In this document: in pieces, positions 16,047-24,135 of the stretch
Layout of the letters: each line of letters begins with the position of its first letter
How positions within the stretch are numbered: the first letter of the stretch is position 1
Origin: Acidilobaceae archaeon
GTDB lineage: Archaea > Thermoproteota > Thermoprotei_A > Sulfolobales > Acidilobaceae
Length of the DNA stretch: 64,000 bases
Reading direction: 5' to 3'
NCBI GenBank assembly: GCA_025058835.1
Contig: JANXEI010000001.1
Location: 500,561 to 564,560, forward strand
Translations under genes and position numbers: made by a program
Notes under the pieces: generated by a model
What the model was told of the DNA's origin: nothing
Database searches by the model: none
What the model saw: only the letters and a program-made list of their open reading frames with translations

Positions 16047-17319
16047 GATATCGATCGTTGGCCTGGGATACGTAGGCTTAGTCCATGCAGTGGGCTTCGC
16101 TCTCCTCGGTCACGAAGTGATCGGGTACGACGTGGACGAGCAGAAGCTCAAGAGGCTTTCGGAAGGCACTCCCACGATATACGAGGAGGGGCTGGAGGAG
16201 GGGCTCAGGAGAGCTCTATCTCATGGCTCCCTGAGGTTCACGAGGGACATAGGGGAGGCTGTGAGAGGTAGCGATGTCAGCTTCATCTCCGTGGGAACGC
16301 CCAGCAACCCTGACGGATCTCAGGACCTCAGCCAGATAATTGCTGCTTCCCGCTCCTTGGGGAGGGCCTTGAGAGGGAAGGGCAGCTGGCACCTCATAGC
16401 GGTGAAGAGCACCGTTCTGCCTGGCACCACGCTCGGAGTTGTGAGGAGGGCCCTGGAGGAGGAGAGCGGGCTGAAGGCGTTCGAAGACTTCGGCCTCGCC
16501 TCCAACCCAGAGTTCTTGAGGGAGGGGAGCGCCATGAGAGACTTTTTCAAACCAGACAGGATAGTCATAGGGGTCGGCGAGGCCAAGAGCAAAGAGCTCC
16601 TTTTGGACGTGTACGCTCCGATAGAAGCGCCTAAGGTAGTTACGGAGATCACGACCGCAGAAATGGTGAAATACGCTGCGAATGCGTTCCTTGCCCTTAG
16701 GATCAGCTTCGCTAACGAGATGGGCTCCCTCTGCAAGGAGCTGGGGATAGACTGTTACGAGGTGCTGAAGATAGTAGGGATGGATCACAGGATAGGCCCC
16801 CACTTCTTCCGCGCAGGCCTCGGCTTTGGCGGCTCCTGTTTCCCAAAGGATCTGAGGGCTCTCGCTGCCTTCGCAGAATCCAGAGGTCTTAGGGCGAGGA
16901 TAGTCAGGGCAACGCTCGAGGTCAACGAGGAACAGATTCACAGAGCTCTAGCGCTACTCGAAAAGCACCTAATTGACCTGAGGGGCAAGAAGGTAGGGGT
17001 GCTGGGACTGGCCTTCAAGCCTGGCACGGACGATGTTAGGGAATCCAGGGGAATAGCCGTCGCGAAGGAACTGCTGAGGAGGGGAGCACTCGTAGGGGTT
17101 CACGACCCGAAGGCTATGGAGAACGCGAGGCGCGAGCTGGGGGAGGCAGTGACCTATTACGGAGATCCGCAGAGCCTCGTCAGAGATTCCGAGGCAGTGG
17201 TAATAGCTACAGAGTGGAGGGAGTACGAGCTGCTGGACTACAGGGGGAAGGTAGTGGTGGACGGGAGGAGGGTGGAGAAGGCGAGGGAAGCAAGGGTATA
17301 CGAGGGCATGGCCTGGTAA
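16039..17319 (+). CDS. UDP-glucose 6-dehydrogenase
   Basis: Oxidises UDP-glucose twice with NAD to UDP-glucuronate. The N-terminal G-L-G-Y-V-G-L motif binds NAD, the S-V-G-T-P segment follows, and the catalytic cysteine lies in G-F-G-G-S-C-F-P-K-D. The C-terminal UDP-binding domain contains G-L-A-F-K-P-G-T-D-D-V-R-E-S. Length from the ATG at 16039 is 426 residues, usual for the family; this start overlaps the preceding gene by eight bases. A GDP-mannose dehydrogenase is less likely given the GalU- and UXS-like neighbours. Confidence 0.92.
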   Translation: MVKISIVGLGYVGLVHAVGFALLGHEVIGYDVDEQKLKRLSEGTPTIYEEGLEEGLRRALSHGSLRFTRDIGEAVRGSDVSFISVGTPSNPDGSQDLSQIIAASRSLGRALRGKGSWHLIAVKSTVLPGTTLGVVRRALEEESGLKAFEDFGLASNPEFLREGSAMRDFFKPDRIVIGVGEAKSKELLLDVYAPIEAPKVVTEITTAEMVKYAANAFLALRISFANEMGSLCKELGIDCYEVLKIVGMDHRIGPHFFRAGLGFGGSCFPKDLRALAAFAESRGLRARIVRATLEVNEEQIHRALALLEKHLIDLRGKKVGVLGLAFKPGTDDVRESRGIAVAKELLRRGALVGVHDPKAMENARRELGEAVTYYGDPQSLVRDSEAVVIATEWREYELLDYRGKVVVDGRRVEKAREARVYEGMAW

Positions 17320-17361
17320 AGGCAAAGATATTGGTTTCCTGTAGGGAAAAGCGGAAGAGCC

Positions 17362-18516
17362 ATGACGAAGGTGCTGGTGCAGCACACCTTTTGGGCACAC
17401 GGCGGGGCAGAGAGAGTGTTCTTCGTAACGGTTAAGAGCCTTGCCAACGCAGGCTTTGACGTCACAGTTTACACCGATAGAAAGTCCAACGTGAAGATTT
17501 ACGAAGACGTCATGGGGGAGCCCTGGCCGCGGAGCGTGATAATAAAGGAGGGAAAGCTGGCTAGCATCGGGACCTTTACTGTGTACATGAGTTTGTTGAC
17601 CAAGTTGGTGGACAACATAGGCACCCGATACGATGCGGTGGTGGTCACACAAGGGCCCTTCTATCCATGGGAGGCCCCCCGCACGCAACTTCTACTTTAC
17701 CTTCACTTCCCTCCTTTAGACATAGAGATCCCGGCCCTTTACCCTCTTCCGCAGAGCCCGTTGCGACGCCTAGCTAAGCTTCTATACAAGATGTACTTAG
17801 CACTCCCTGTTTACGCGCAGAAGCTCGCTCACATGAACATGGTGAAGAGGGCCTTCAAGATATTTGCCAACTCTCGGTTCACCCTGGCAGCCCTTTCCTT
17901 GTATGTCAGAGGGCTAGAGGACATTATGTCAAAGGCAACGATCTTAAACCCGCCGTTGATAGGGGCGGAGAGGCTGCTGTCTCATAGAAAGGCGGCGAAG
18001 GAGCCATGCATAGCCACTATCTCCCGTTTTAGCGAGGAGAAGAAGTTGGAGTTAGTTCTAGAAGCGGCAAGGAGGCTGAAGGGCTACAGGTTCTACATAG
18101 CAGGCGGAGTAGCTAGCAGGGCCTCCCGGCTGTACTATGAGAGGATAGCGCGTTCTAGGCCTCCTAACGTAACGTTAGCGGCAAACGTTCCAGAGAGCAC
18201 AAAGGAGGCCCTCCTCGGCAAGTGCCAGGTGTACCTACACACAATGGTAGGGGAGCACTTCGGCATAGCGCCGCTGGAGGCCCTCGCGGCGGGGGCTACG
18301 CCGGTGGTGCACAAGTTCTCCGGAACCTGGACAGATGTGTGCGCTGAGAAGTACTGCTACGGCTTCTCCTCCACAGATCCAGAGGAGGTAGCAGAGAGGG
18401 TTCAGGAAGCCCTGGAGAAGCCCATACTAGCTCCGCCAGATCACTTCGAGAAGTTCTCTCCCGAACTTTTCGGCAAGAGGATGGTGAAGGCCGTGGAGGA
18501 AGCGGTACTCAAATAG
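17362..18516 (+). CDS. GT-B glycosyltransferase, ALG11-like, copy 1
   Basis: A 384-residue GT4-type glycosyltransferase. The C-terminal nucleotide-sugar domain shows S-R-F-S-E-E-K-K, Y-L-H-T-M-V-G-E-H-F-G-I and the A-P-L-E-A-L-A-A-G block, an arrangement like eukaryotic ALG11 mannosyltransferases. The N-terminal acceptor domain begins V-L-V-Q-H-T-F-W-x-H-G-G-A. It has no clear membrane span. The start is the ATG just after GGAAGAGCC. It is followed by a paralogue, and with the preceding UDP-sugar genes probably builds a surface glycan or glycolipid. Donor and acceptor cannot be read. Confidence 0.87.
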   Translation: MTKVLVQHTFWAHGGAERVFFVTVKSLANAGFDVTVYTDRKSNVKIYEDVMGEPWPRSVIIKEGKLASIGTFTVYMSLLTKLVDNIGTRYDAVVVTQGPFYPWEAPRTQLLLYLHFPPLDIEIPALYPLPQSPLRRLAKLLYKMYLALPVYAQKLAHMNMVKRAFKIFANSRFTLAALSLYVRGLEDIMSKATILNPPLIGAERLLSHRKAAKEPCIATISRFSEEKKLELVLEAARRLKGYRFYIAGGVASRASRLYYERIARSRPPNVTLAANVPESTKEALLGKCQVYLHTMVGEHFGIAPLEALAAGATPVVHKFSGTWTDVCAEKYCYGFSSTDPEEVAERVQEALEKPILAPPDHFEKFSPELFGKRMVKAVEEAVLK

Positions 18517-18549
18517 CGGGCTATTTTAGGAGACCCCCTGGGCTAGAGA

Positions 18550-19755
18550 ATGGGGAAAGCCTTGACGAAGGTGCTGGTTCAACACACTCGCTGGGGTTAC
18601 GGTGGCGGCGTCATGGTGTTCTTACAGATGATCTCCTCTCTTGCCAAGGCGGGCTTCAAGGTATATGCGTACACGCTAGAGAAGCCTCAGCCGAAGACCT
18701 ACGAGGAGGTCATGGGGGAGCCGTTGCCAGAGAACGTGACGCTCCTGAGCTCCAGGCTCTCGAGGGCGAAGCTCTTCACGATATACAAGCCTTTCCTCTC
18801 GAGGCTCCTGGACGGAAGGCGAAAGGGCTTCGACGTGAGGGTAGTTAGCGACGGCTACTTCACTAGGGAGGAGGCAAGGGGAGTGCCTACCATCTACTAC
18901 GTTCACTTCCCCATGCCGCTCAATGTAGAAGGCCCCTGGGGCTCCGCCTCGAAGTACAACCTCCAGCCGCTCTCGAGGGGGCTAGGGGGATTTGTTAGGG
19001 GCGTTATCTGGTGGCTGTACGGAAAGCCATACAGGTTCCTCGCCAGGAGGGCCTACGGGGAGATGATAGAGAGCTCCGTGAAGAACTTCGTGAACTCGCG
19101 TTTCACGCTCAAGGCATACCTCTACGCCCTCACGCTTTACGAGAGGGTAGACAGGGAAGATTTGAAGAAGAAGGTAGAGGTTCTATACCCGCCGCTCCCC
19201 CGCCCGAAGAGACTCCTAGAGCTAAGGAGGGAGAACAGGGTCCCTTGCGTGCTCTCTCTCGGCAGGTTCAGCGAAGAGAAGAGGTACGAGCTGGTACTCG
19301 AGGTAGCGAGGAGGCTGAAGGACTACAGGTTCTACATTGCAGGAGGGGTGGCAGGCAGGGCTTCCATGCTGTACTATGAGAGGATAGCCCGCTCTAGACC
19401 TCATAACGTCACGGTAGCGGCAAACGTCTCGGAGGGCCTCAAGGAGGCCCTGCTCTCTAGATGTCAGGTATACCTCCACACGATGGTGGGGGAGCACTTC
19501 GGCATAGCGCCGCTGGAGGCCCTCGCAGCTGGCGCAACTCCCGTGGTTCACAGATTTTCGGGTACATGGACTGATGTGTGTGATGAAAGGTACTGTTATG
19601 ACTTCAAAACGACCGACCCGGAAGAGGTCGCGGAGAAGGTGCAGAACGCTCTTGAGAGGCCGAGGGCTGCTCCTGTCGAGCACATAGAGAGGTTCTCCCC
19701 TGAGCTCTTTGGCAGAAGGATAGTGAGGGCCGTGGAGGAAGCTCTTAGCATATAA
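18550..19755 (+). CDS. GT-B glycosyltransferase, ALG11-like, copy 2
   Basis: A 401-residue tandem paralogue of the preceding gene. The C-terminal 170 residues are by eye about three-quarters identical to copy 1, with the same Y-L-H-T-M-V-G-E-H-F-G-I and G-T-W-T-D-V-C blocks, while the N-terminal acceptor half is strongly diverged and carries an extra insertion of about 15 residues around residue 125-160. This suggests the same donor sugar with a different acceptor, possibly successive steps of one glycan. The ATG at 18550 gives a short extension relative to copy 1. Confidence 0.87.
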   Translation: MGKALTKVLVQHTRWGYGGGVMVFLQMISSLAKAGFKVYAYTLEKPQPKTYEEVMGEPLPENVTLLSSRLSRAKLFTIYKPFLSRLLDGRRKGFDVRVVSDGYFTREEARGVPTIYYVHFPMPLNVEGPWGSASKYNLQPLSRGLGGFVRGVIWWLYGKPYRFLARRAYGEMIESSVKNFVNSRFTLKAYLYALTLYERVDREDLKKKVEVLYPPLPRPKRLLELRRENRVPCVLSLGRFSEEKRYELVLEVARRLKDYRFYIAGGVAGRASMLYYERIARSRPHNVTVAANVSEGLKEALLSRCQVYLHTMVGEHFGIAPLEALAAGATPVVHRFSGTWTDVCDERYCYDFKTTDPEEVAEKVQNALERPRAAPVEHIERFSPELFGRRIVRAVEEALSI

Positions 19756-19789
19756 GTTCACCTCAGAATATATGTCCAGGCGAAGTACC

Positions 19790-21007
19790 ATGCGGATCTA
19801 CATGGACAAGCCCGTTGTGGAGATGGATGGAGACGAAATGGCGCGGATCATGTGGCATCTAGTGAAAGAGAAGCTCATCCTCCCTTACGTAGAGCTCAAG
19901 ACAGAGTATTATGACCTTCACGTCAAGGTAAGGGACGAGACCAACGACGAGGTAACTGTTAGGGCAGGGGAAGCCGTGAAGAAGCATGGGGTTGGAGTAA
20001 AGTGCGCTACTATCACTCCAGATGCAGAGAGAGTGAAAGAGTACAACCTGAAGAAGGCTTGGCGGAGTCCTAACGCAACGCTAAGGGAGATGCTGGATGG
20101 GACGCTCTTCAGGGCCCCGATCATTCTCAGCAACGTGATCCCTGCAGTTAGGTTCTGGAAGAAGCCCATAGTCGTTGCAAGACATGCCTTCGGCGACATT
20201 TACTCTGGAATAGGCATATCAGTAGAGGAGGCAGGAGACGTAGAGGTAGTCTTCAGGAGCTCCTCTGGGAAGGAGACCAGAGTAAGGCTGGCAAGGGTAG
20301 AGGGGCGCGGAGTGGTCCAGGCGTACTACAACCTCGATTCCTCCATCAGGAGCTTTGCTAAGGCTACCTTCGGCTATGCAATAGCTAACGGCCTCGACGT
20401 CTGGTTTGCTGCAAAGGACACAATATCCAAGGTTTACGATGCAAGGTTCAAGGAGATATTCCAGGAGGTATACGAGGAGAACAGGGAGGAGATGGAGAGA
20501 AGGGGGCTCAAGTACGAGTACTTCCTGATAGATGATGCATATGCTAGGGTCGTGAGGAGCGAGGGGGGCTTCGTTTGGGCTGCGAAGAACTTTGATGGAG
20601 ACGTGCTCTCCGACTTCGTTTCCTCTGCCTTCTCGGGCAGCATAGCCCTCATGAGCTCAGAGCTCTACTCCCCTCACGGCTACTACCTTTCGGAGGCGGC
20701 TCACGGCACAGTGAGGAGGCATTACTACAGGTGGCTCAAGGGGGAGAAGACCTCTTCTAACCCTACAGGCACAATTTACGCGTGGACCAGGGGGCTGAGG
20801 GAGAGGGGGAGAAGGGACGGAAACGCTGATTTGGTGAGGTTTGCAGAGAAGCTTGAGGAAGCGGTGAAGCACACAATAGAGGTGGAGAGGATCATGACTC
20901 AAGACGTAGCCAGGGTGGCGGAGCCGCCAATTAACGCAATAGTAACTACAGAGGAGTTCGTAGAGGCCGTTAGGAGAAGCCTCGAGAAGCTCCTCAACAA
21001 GCCCTGA
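19790..21007 (+). CDS. icd: NADP-dependent isocitrate dehydrogenase, eukaryotic-type (subfamily II)
   Basis: Converts isocitrate to 2-oxoglutarate and CO2. The sequence follows the homodimeric eukaryotic/Thermotoga-type enzyme: V-V-E-M-D-G-D-E-M-A-R-I near the start, C-A-T-I-T-P-D, the substrate loop with S-P-N-A-T-L-R, the A-K-D-T-I-S-K-V-Y-D-A-R-F block, metal-binding L-I-D-D, and A-A-H-G-T-V-R-R-H-Y with T-S-S-N-P-T-G. About 405 residues. The ATG at 19790 is preferred because CATATAAG lies about 35 nt upstream; an ATG at 19772 adds six residues. Most crenarchaeal enzymes I know are subfamily I. Confidence 0.92.
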   Translation: MRIYMDKPVVEMDGDEMARIMWHLVKEKLILPYVELKTEYYDLHVKVRDETNDEVTVRAGEAVKKHGVGVKCATITPDAERVKEYNLKKAWRSPNATLREMLDGTLFRAPIILSNVIPAVRFWKKPIVVARHAFGDIYSGIGISVEEAGDVEVVFRSSSGKETRVRLARVEGRGVVQAYYNLDSSIRSFAKATFGYAIANGLDVWFAAKDTISKVYDARFKEIFQEVYEENREEMERRGLKYEYFLIDDAYARVVRSEGGFVWAAKNFDGDVLSDFVSSAFSGSIALMSSELYSPHGYYLSEAAHGTVRRHYYRWLKGEKTSSNPTGTIYAWTRGLRERGRRDGNADLVRFAEKLEEAVKHTIEVERIMTQDVARVAEPPINAIVTTEEFVEAVRRSLEKLLNKP

Positions 21008-21057
21008 TTTGATCTCGAACACGTTTCTCTTATACGATTTTCTATCTGTTAGAACAG

Positions 21058-21067
21058 TATTTATAGC
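21058..21067 (+). promoter_or_regulatory. TATA box of the feoAB operon
   Basis: GTATTTATAG lies about 45 nt before the feoA ATG in the 100-base gap after icd. It predicts a leader of about 15-20 nt. No clear metal-regulator operator could be picked out. Confidence 0.5.
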
Positions 21068-21107
21068 ACCAGATTAGTATAGGAGAAATCGCAGTACTTG
21101 AGAACGA

Positions 21108-21359
21108 ATGAACCGCGAACGTCTGGGACGCTTCGCAGAAGGGGAAAAGGTGATTATAAAGGGAACGGACCTGGACGAGGAGCTGAGGTTCCGCCTCTAC
21201 TACATGGGACTCTATCCTGGCTCTAAAGTTCAGATAGTGAGGAACGACGGCCGTTATCCTGTGCTCGTTGAGGCTCATGGATCTCTCATAGCGCTCAGCG
21301 CAGACATAGCAGAGAAAGTTTACGCAGAAAGGGTCGTAGAGAGGGAGGGAGACCAGTGA
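21108..21359 (+). CDS. feoA: Ferrous iron transport protein A (FeoA domain)
   Basis: An 83-residue SH3-like FeoA protein thought to regulate FeoB. Family features include the F-A-E-G-E-K-V-I-I strand, R-F-R-L-Y-Y-M-G-L-Y-P-G-S, the hallmark turn, and V-E-A-H-G-S-L-I-A-L-S. Its TGA overlaps the feoB GTG (GTGA), so the two are coupled. Confidence 0.92.
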   Translation: MNRERLGRFAEGEKVIIKGTDLDEELRFRLYYMGLYPGSKVQIVRNDGRYPVLVEAHGSLIALSADIAEKVYAERVVEREGDQ

Positions 21360-23491
21360 TTAATGCGGCTCATCATCACGGGACGAACTCGCCGGGGGAG
21401 AAAGAGAGGCCGACTTTGCGCGTAGGGATCATCGGTTTTCCCAACGTGGGCAAAAGTGCCCTTTTCAACTCCCTCACAGGAGGGGAGGCAAGGGTAGCAA
21501 ACTGGCCGGGGACTACAGTCGACATACACTACGGCCTCAAGAAGTTCGGCAGAAAAGTAATAGAGTTCGTAGATCTGCCCGGCGTGTATAGCTTAGGGGA
21601 AGGAGGGCCGATCGGCGATGTCGTGAAAACGTACCTGCTGCTCCAGAGGCCTGACGTAGTTCTGGTGCTCGTTGATGGAACAAATGTGGAGAGGACCCTC
21701 AACCTGGCAGTACAGGTCGCGGAGGTGAGCGAGAGGGTTGTGGTTGCGATCACAAAGGTGGACTTGGCCCACAGTAGGGGCATCCACATAAACGCAGAGG
21801 GGCTCTCGAGAGCCTTGGGGAGAAGGGTAGTCCCCACCTCTGTTACGTGGGGGTTGGGGCTAGAGGAGCTGTTGATGGCCATCGTAGAGGTGGCTGAGGG
21901 CGAAGGTCAGGTCCCCCTGAAGATCAACTATGGCCCTCTCGAGCCATACGTGAGAGAGCTCTCGTCTAAGTTAGAGCCGTTCGAGCCCTCTCTCGGCGTG
22001 AACTCCAGGTGGGTAGCGGTAAAGCTCCTCGAAGGAGACCCCTTCGTAGAGAAGATCGTGGGGGAAAAGGCCGGTGAGCTGTTGAACGAGGCGAGAGAGA
22101 TGAGGGCAGAGATCTCGAAGACTCTAGGGAAGGAACCTCTGGGGCTCATAGCAGAGACGAGGTTCAGATATTCCCTTTCCCTTGCCTCTGGCAACATAGT
22201 CAGGTCAGGCCTACGGTTGTCCAGGACAGAGCGCCTGGACAGGATGACCCTCGACCCCCGCCTCTCCCCCTTCATCTCCGCTGCGGCTATACTGACCCTC
22301 TTCCTCTTTGCCTTCTCCCTCAATACGGGGTTCCCCCTTAACGTCGTTCTCTCCTCTTTGGGCTTTGAGCAGGCAGCGACTATAGTTGACTCGTATAACG
22401 TGGCGGCGCTCATGGAGAGGTTTATAGGCTATGGGACCTCCCTTCTCGAGCCTTTGCTGGAGGGACGGCCCGCCTGGTTAAGGAGCCTTCTGCTCGACGG
22501 CGTTATAGGGGGAATAAGCGTAGCTCTCCTCTTCGCTCCCCTCATCTTCACCGTATCCGCCTTCCTAGCCGTCCTCGAAGACTCAGGCCTTGCGCCCAGG
22601 TTCGCGTACAGCCTCCACCCATACACCTGCAGGGTAGGGCTCTCAGGCCACTCCCTCTTCCCTGCTGTTAGCTGCTTCGGCTGTAACGTAGGAGGGCTGA
22701 TGGCAGTGAGAGGCACCCCGAGCCTCGCGGAGAGGGTGAAGCTCTACCTCATCCTCCCCCTCCTCCCCTGCCAGGCGCGGTTGATCGTCTTCCTAGCCCT
22801 TGCTGCAGCGGTAGGCAGCGTTCTCGGCGTGTTAGGCGTAGTCATGACTTACGTTATATCGGTGACCCTAGTTGCTGTGCTGAGTTACGTTCTCGACAGG
22901 TTCTACACAAGGAGCTCCAGGCCCATCATGCTCATGGACATCCCCAACCTTCACATGCCTCTCAGGAGGGTTGCCTGGTGGATGGCCTGGTCCACTACCA
23001 GGCACTTCCTGTATAGGACGGGGACCATTATATTCCTAGGAGCTTTGCTAACTTGGGTTCTCTCTAGCTTCACTCCCTCGCTCCAGTACACCCCTGATCC
23101 CTCCGAGAGCATTGCTGCGCACCTCTCTCGCGTGCTGGTCCCCCTCTTCGCTCCCCTTGGCATCGAGGGGGAGAAGGCATGGATGACCGTCTATGGGCTG
23201 ATTGCTGGCTTTGTGGCAAAGGAGATCTACCTCTCCTCCCTTGCCGTCATAACGGGCATAGAGAACCCGATAGAGGCAGTCTCCTTCTTGTCCCTCTCCG
23301 AGGCCTCCCTTCTCGCTCTCATGGTCTTCATAGCCCTCTACGTCCCGTGTCTCGGAACCATAAGCGTGATATACACCGAGACCAGGAGTGTTAGAGTAGC
23401 CCTCACCGCTCTCGTGCTGTCTCTCGTTACAGGATACCTAACGGCCATAGCGGTTTACCACTTCTACCTGATCCTCCTCTCTATCCTCTAG
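21356..23491 (+). CDS. feoB: Ferrous iron transporter FeoB
   Basis: A GTP-regulated Fe(II) importer in the cytoplasmic membrane, 711 residues. The N-terminal G domain has G1 G-F-P-N-V-G-K-S, a G2 threonine in N-W-P-G-T-T, G3 D-L-P-G and G4 T-K-V-D (bacterial FeoB usually has N-x-x-D there). A helical linker follows, then from about residue 300 a polytopic membrane region with two Gate-like repeats, the first holding C-F-G-C-N-V-G-G and the second Y-V-P-C-L-G-T-I, whose cysteines are the expected pore residues. It starts with GTG. Its stop abuts the 3' end of the opposite tRNA-Pro. Confidence 0.95.
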   Translation: MINAAHHHGTNSPGEKERPTLRVGIIGFPNVGKSALFNSLTGGEARVANWPGTTVDIHYGLKKFGRKVIEFVDLPGVYSLGEGGPIGDVVKTYLLLQRPDVVLVLVDGTNVERTLNLAVQVAEVSERVVVAITKVDLAHSRGIHINAEGLSRALGRRVVPTSVTWGLGLEELLMAIVEVAEGEGQVPLKINYGPLEPYVRELSSKLEPFEPSLGVNSRWVAVKLLEGDPFVEKIVGEKAGELLNEAREMRAEISKTLGKEPLGLIAETRFRYSLSLASGNIVRSGLRLSRTERLDRMTLDPRLSPFISAAAILTLFLFAFSLNTGFPLNVVLSSLGFEQAATIVDSYNVAALMERFIGYGTSLLEPLLEGRPAWLRSLLLDGVIGGISVALLFAPLIFTVSAFLAVLEDSGLAPRFAYSLHPYTCRVGLSGHSLFPAVSCFGCNVGGLMAVRGTPSLAERVKLYLILPLLPCQARLIVFLALAAAVGSVLGVLGVVMTYVISVTLVAVLSYVLDRFYTRSSRPIMLMDIPNLHMPLRRVAWWMAWSTTRHFLYRTGTIIFLGALLTWVLSSFTPSLQYTPDPSESIAAHLSRVLVPLFAPLGIEGEKAWMTVYGLIAGFVAKEIYLSSLAVITGIENPIEAVSFLSLSEASLLALMVFIALYVPCLGTISVIYTETRSVRVALTALVLSLVTGYLTAIAVYHFYLILLSIL

Positions 23492-23565
23492 TGGGGCCGC
23501 CGGGATTTGAACCCGGGACCACAGGGGCCCAAGCCCTGCATCCTACCAAGCTAGACGACGGCCCC
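23492..23565 (-). tRNA. tRNA-Pro (anticodon TGG)
   Basis: GGGGCCG pairs with CGGCCCC, the anticodon stem CAGGG/CCCTG encloses CTTGGGC (anticodon TGG, Pro), and the T arm is CCGGG-TTCAAAT-CCCGG. No intron. The discriminator is A; no CCA is encoded. Its 3' end touches the last base of the opposite feoB stop codon. It follows tRNA-Ser by four bases, so both are probably one transcript. Confidence 0.95.
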
Positions 23566-23569
23566 ACAG

Positions 23570-23655
23570 CGCCGGGGGTGGGATTCGAACCCACGCGTCC
23601 CTTACGGGACAACGGGTCTCCAGCCCGTCGCCTTGGACCACTCGGCCACCCCGGC
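23570..23655 (-). tRNA. tRNA-Ser (anticodon GGA)
   Basis: A class II tRNA: acceptor GCCGGGG/CCCCGGC, anticodon stem ACGGG/CCCGT with loop CTGGAGA (anticodon GGA, Ser), a long variable arm GTCCC-GTAA-GGGAC, and T arm GTGGG-TTCGAAT-CCCAC. No intron; CCA not encoded; discriminator G. Reading leftwards, a TTATTAGG element about 30 nt before the 5' end is the probable promoter. Confidence 0.95.
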
Positions 23656-23662
23656 CCAGTCT

Positions 23663-23677
23663 CTCTAACTGTTAGAG
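23663..23677. repeat. Perfect 15-base palindrome upstream of tRNA-Ser
   Basis: CTCTAAC-T-GTTAGAG is a perfect 7-bp inverted repeat around one base. It lies between the tRNA-Ser 5' end and the hsp20 stop, where it could be an operator or a transcript-end hairpin. Its role is unknown. Confidence 0.5.
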
Positions 23678-23679
23678 TC

Positions 23680-24135
23680 CTAATAACCTTGCTTAGGCAC
23701 CCTCACGTAGACCTTGCTCCCCCTCTTTTCTACCTTAGCCCTCTGAGGATCAATGGGGAAGGGTAGCACATACTCCCCCCTCACCCTCTCAACTTTTCTT
23801 GAGGCCCTGCCCAACGCTCTTTCTATTTTCCTCTTATCTACCTTCCCCTCTACTATTATTCTGTCCTCTAGCAGAGTTATCTCGAGCGTGCCCTCCTCTG
23901 CCTCTGGCACGTCGAAGATCAGGAGCAGCTCTCTGTCCTTATCTATTACAGTATACAAGGGAGCCGCAGAGCCCTCTGCTGCCTCCCTCTGCCGTTCCTC
24001 CAGCAACCTCTCCATCTCAGCGAACTCTCTCATCGTCTCCTCGAGTTCCCTCTCCATCCTCTCAAAATCTCTCAGCATTCTTCTCATGAGCTCTCGCAGG
24101 AACCTCCTCTCATTGGGCTCTAGCATGCGATTCAC
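23680..24135 (-). CDS. Hsp20/alpha-crystallin family small heat shock protein
   Basis: An ATP-independent chaperone that binds unfolded protein. The first 55 residues form a charged helical arm rich in Arg and Glu (E-R-R-F-L-R-E-L-M-R-R-M), probably a coiled coil. The alpha-crystallin domain follows, with D-R-I-I-V-E-G-K-V and the Y-V-L-P-F-P-I-D segment; the C terminus is short and lacks an obvious I-x-I motif, so oligomerisation may be atypical. Start is GTG at 24135, right after the stop of the PAC2 gene, with which it is co-transcribed; an ATG lies three codons in. Confidence 0.82.
   Translation of the reverse strand: MNRMLEPNERRFLRELMRRMLRDFERMERELEETMREFAEMERLLEERQREAAEGSAAPLYTVIDKDRELLLIFDVPEAEEGTLEITLLEDRIIVEGKVDKRKIERALGRASRKVERVRGEYVLPFPIDPQRAKVEKRGSKVYVRVPKQGY

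Noticed and set aside
23491-23766. A 91-codon frame on the plus strand over the tRNA-Pro/tRNA-Ser genes (GPPGFEPGT and GFEPTR motifs)
   Set aside because: This is the well-known spurious translation of antisense tRNA T-arms, not a protein.
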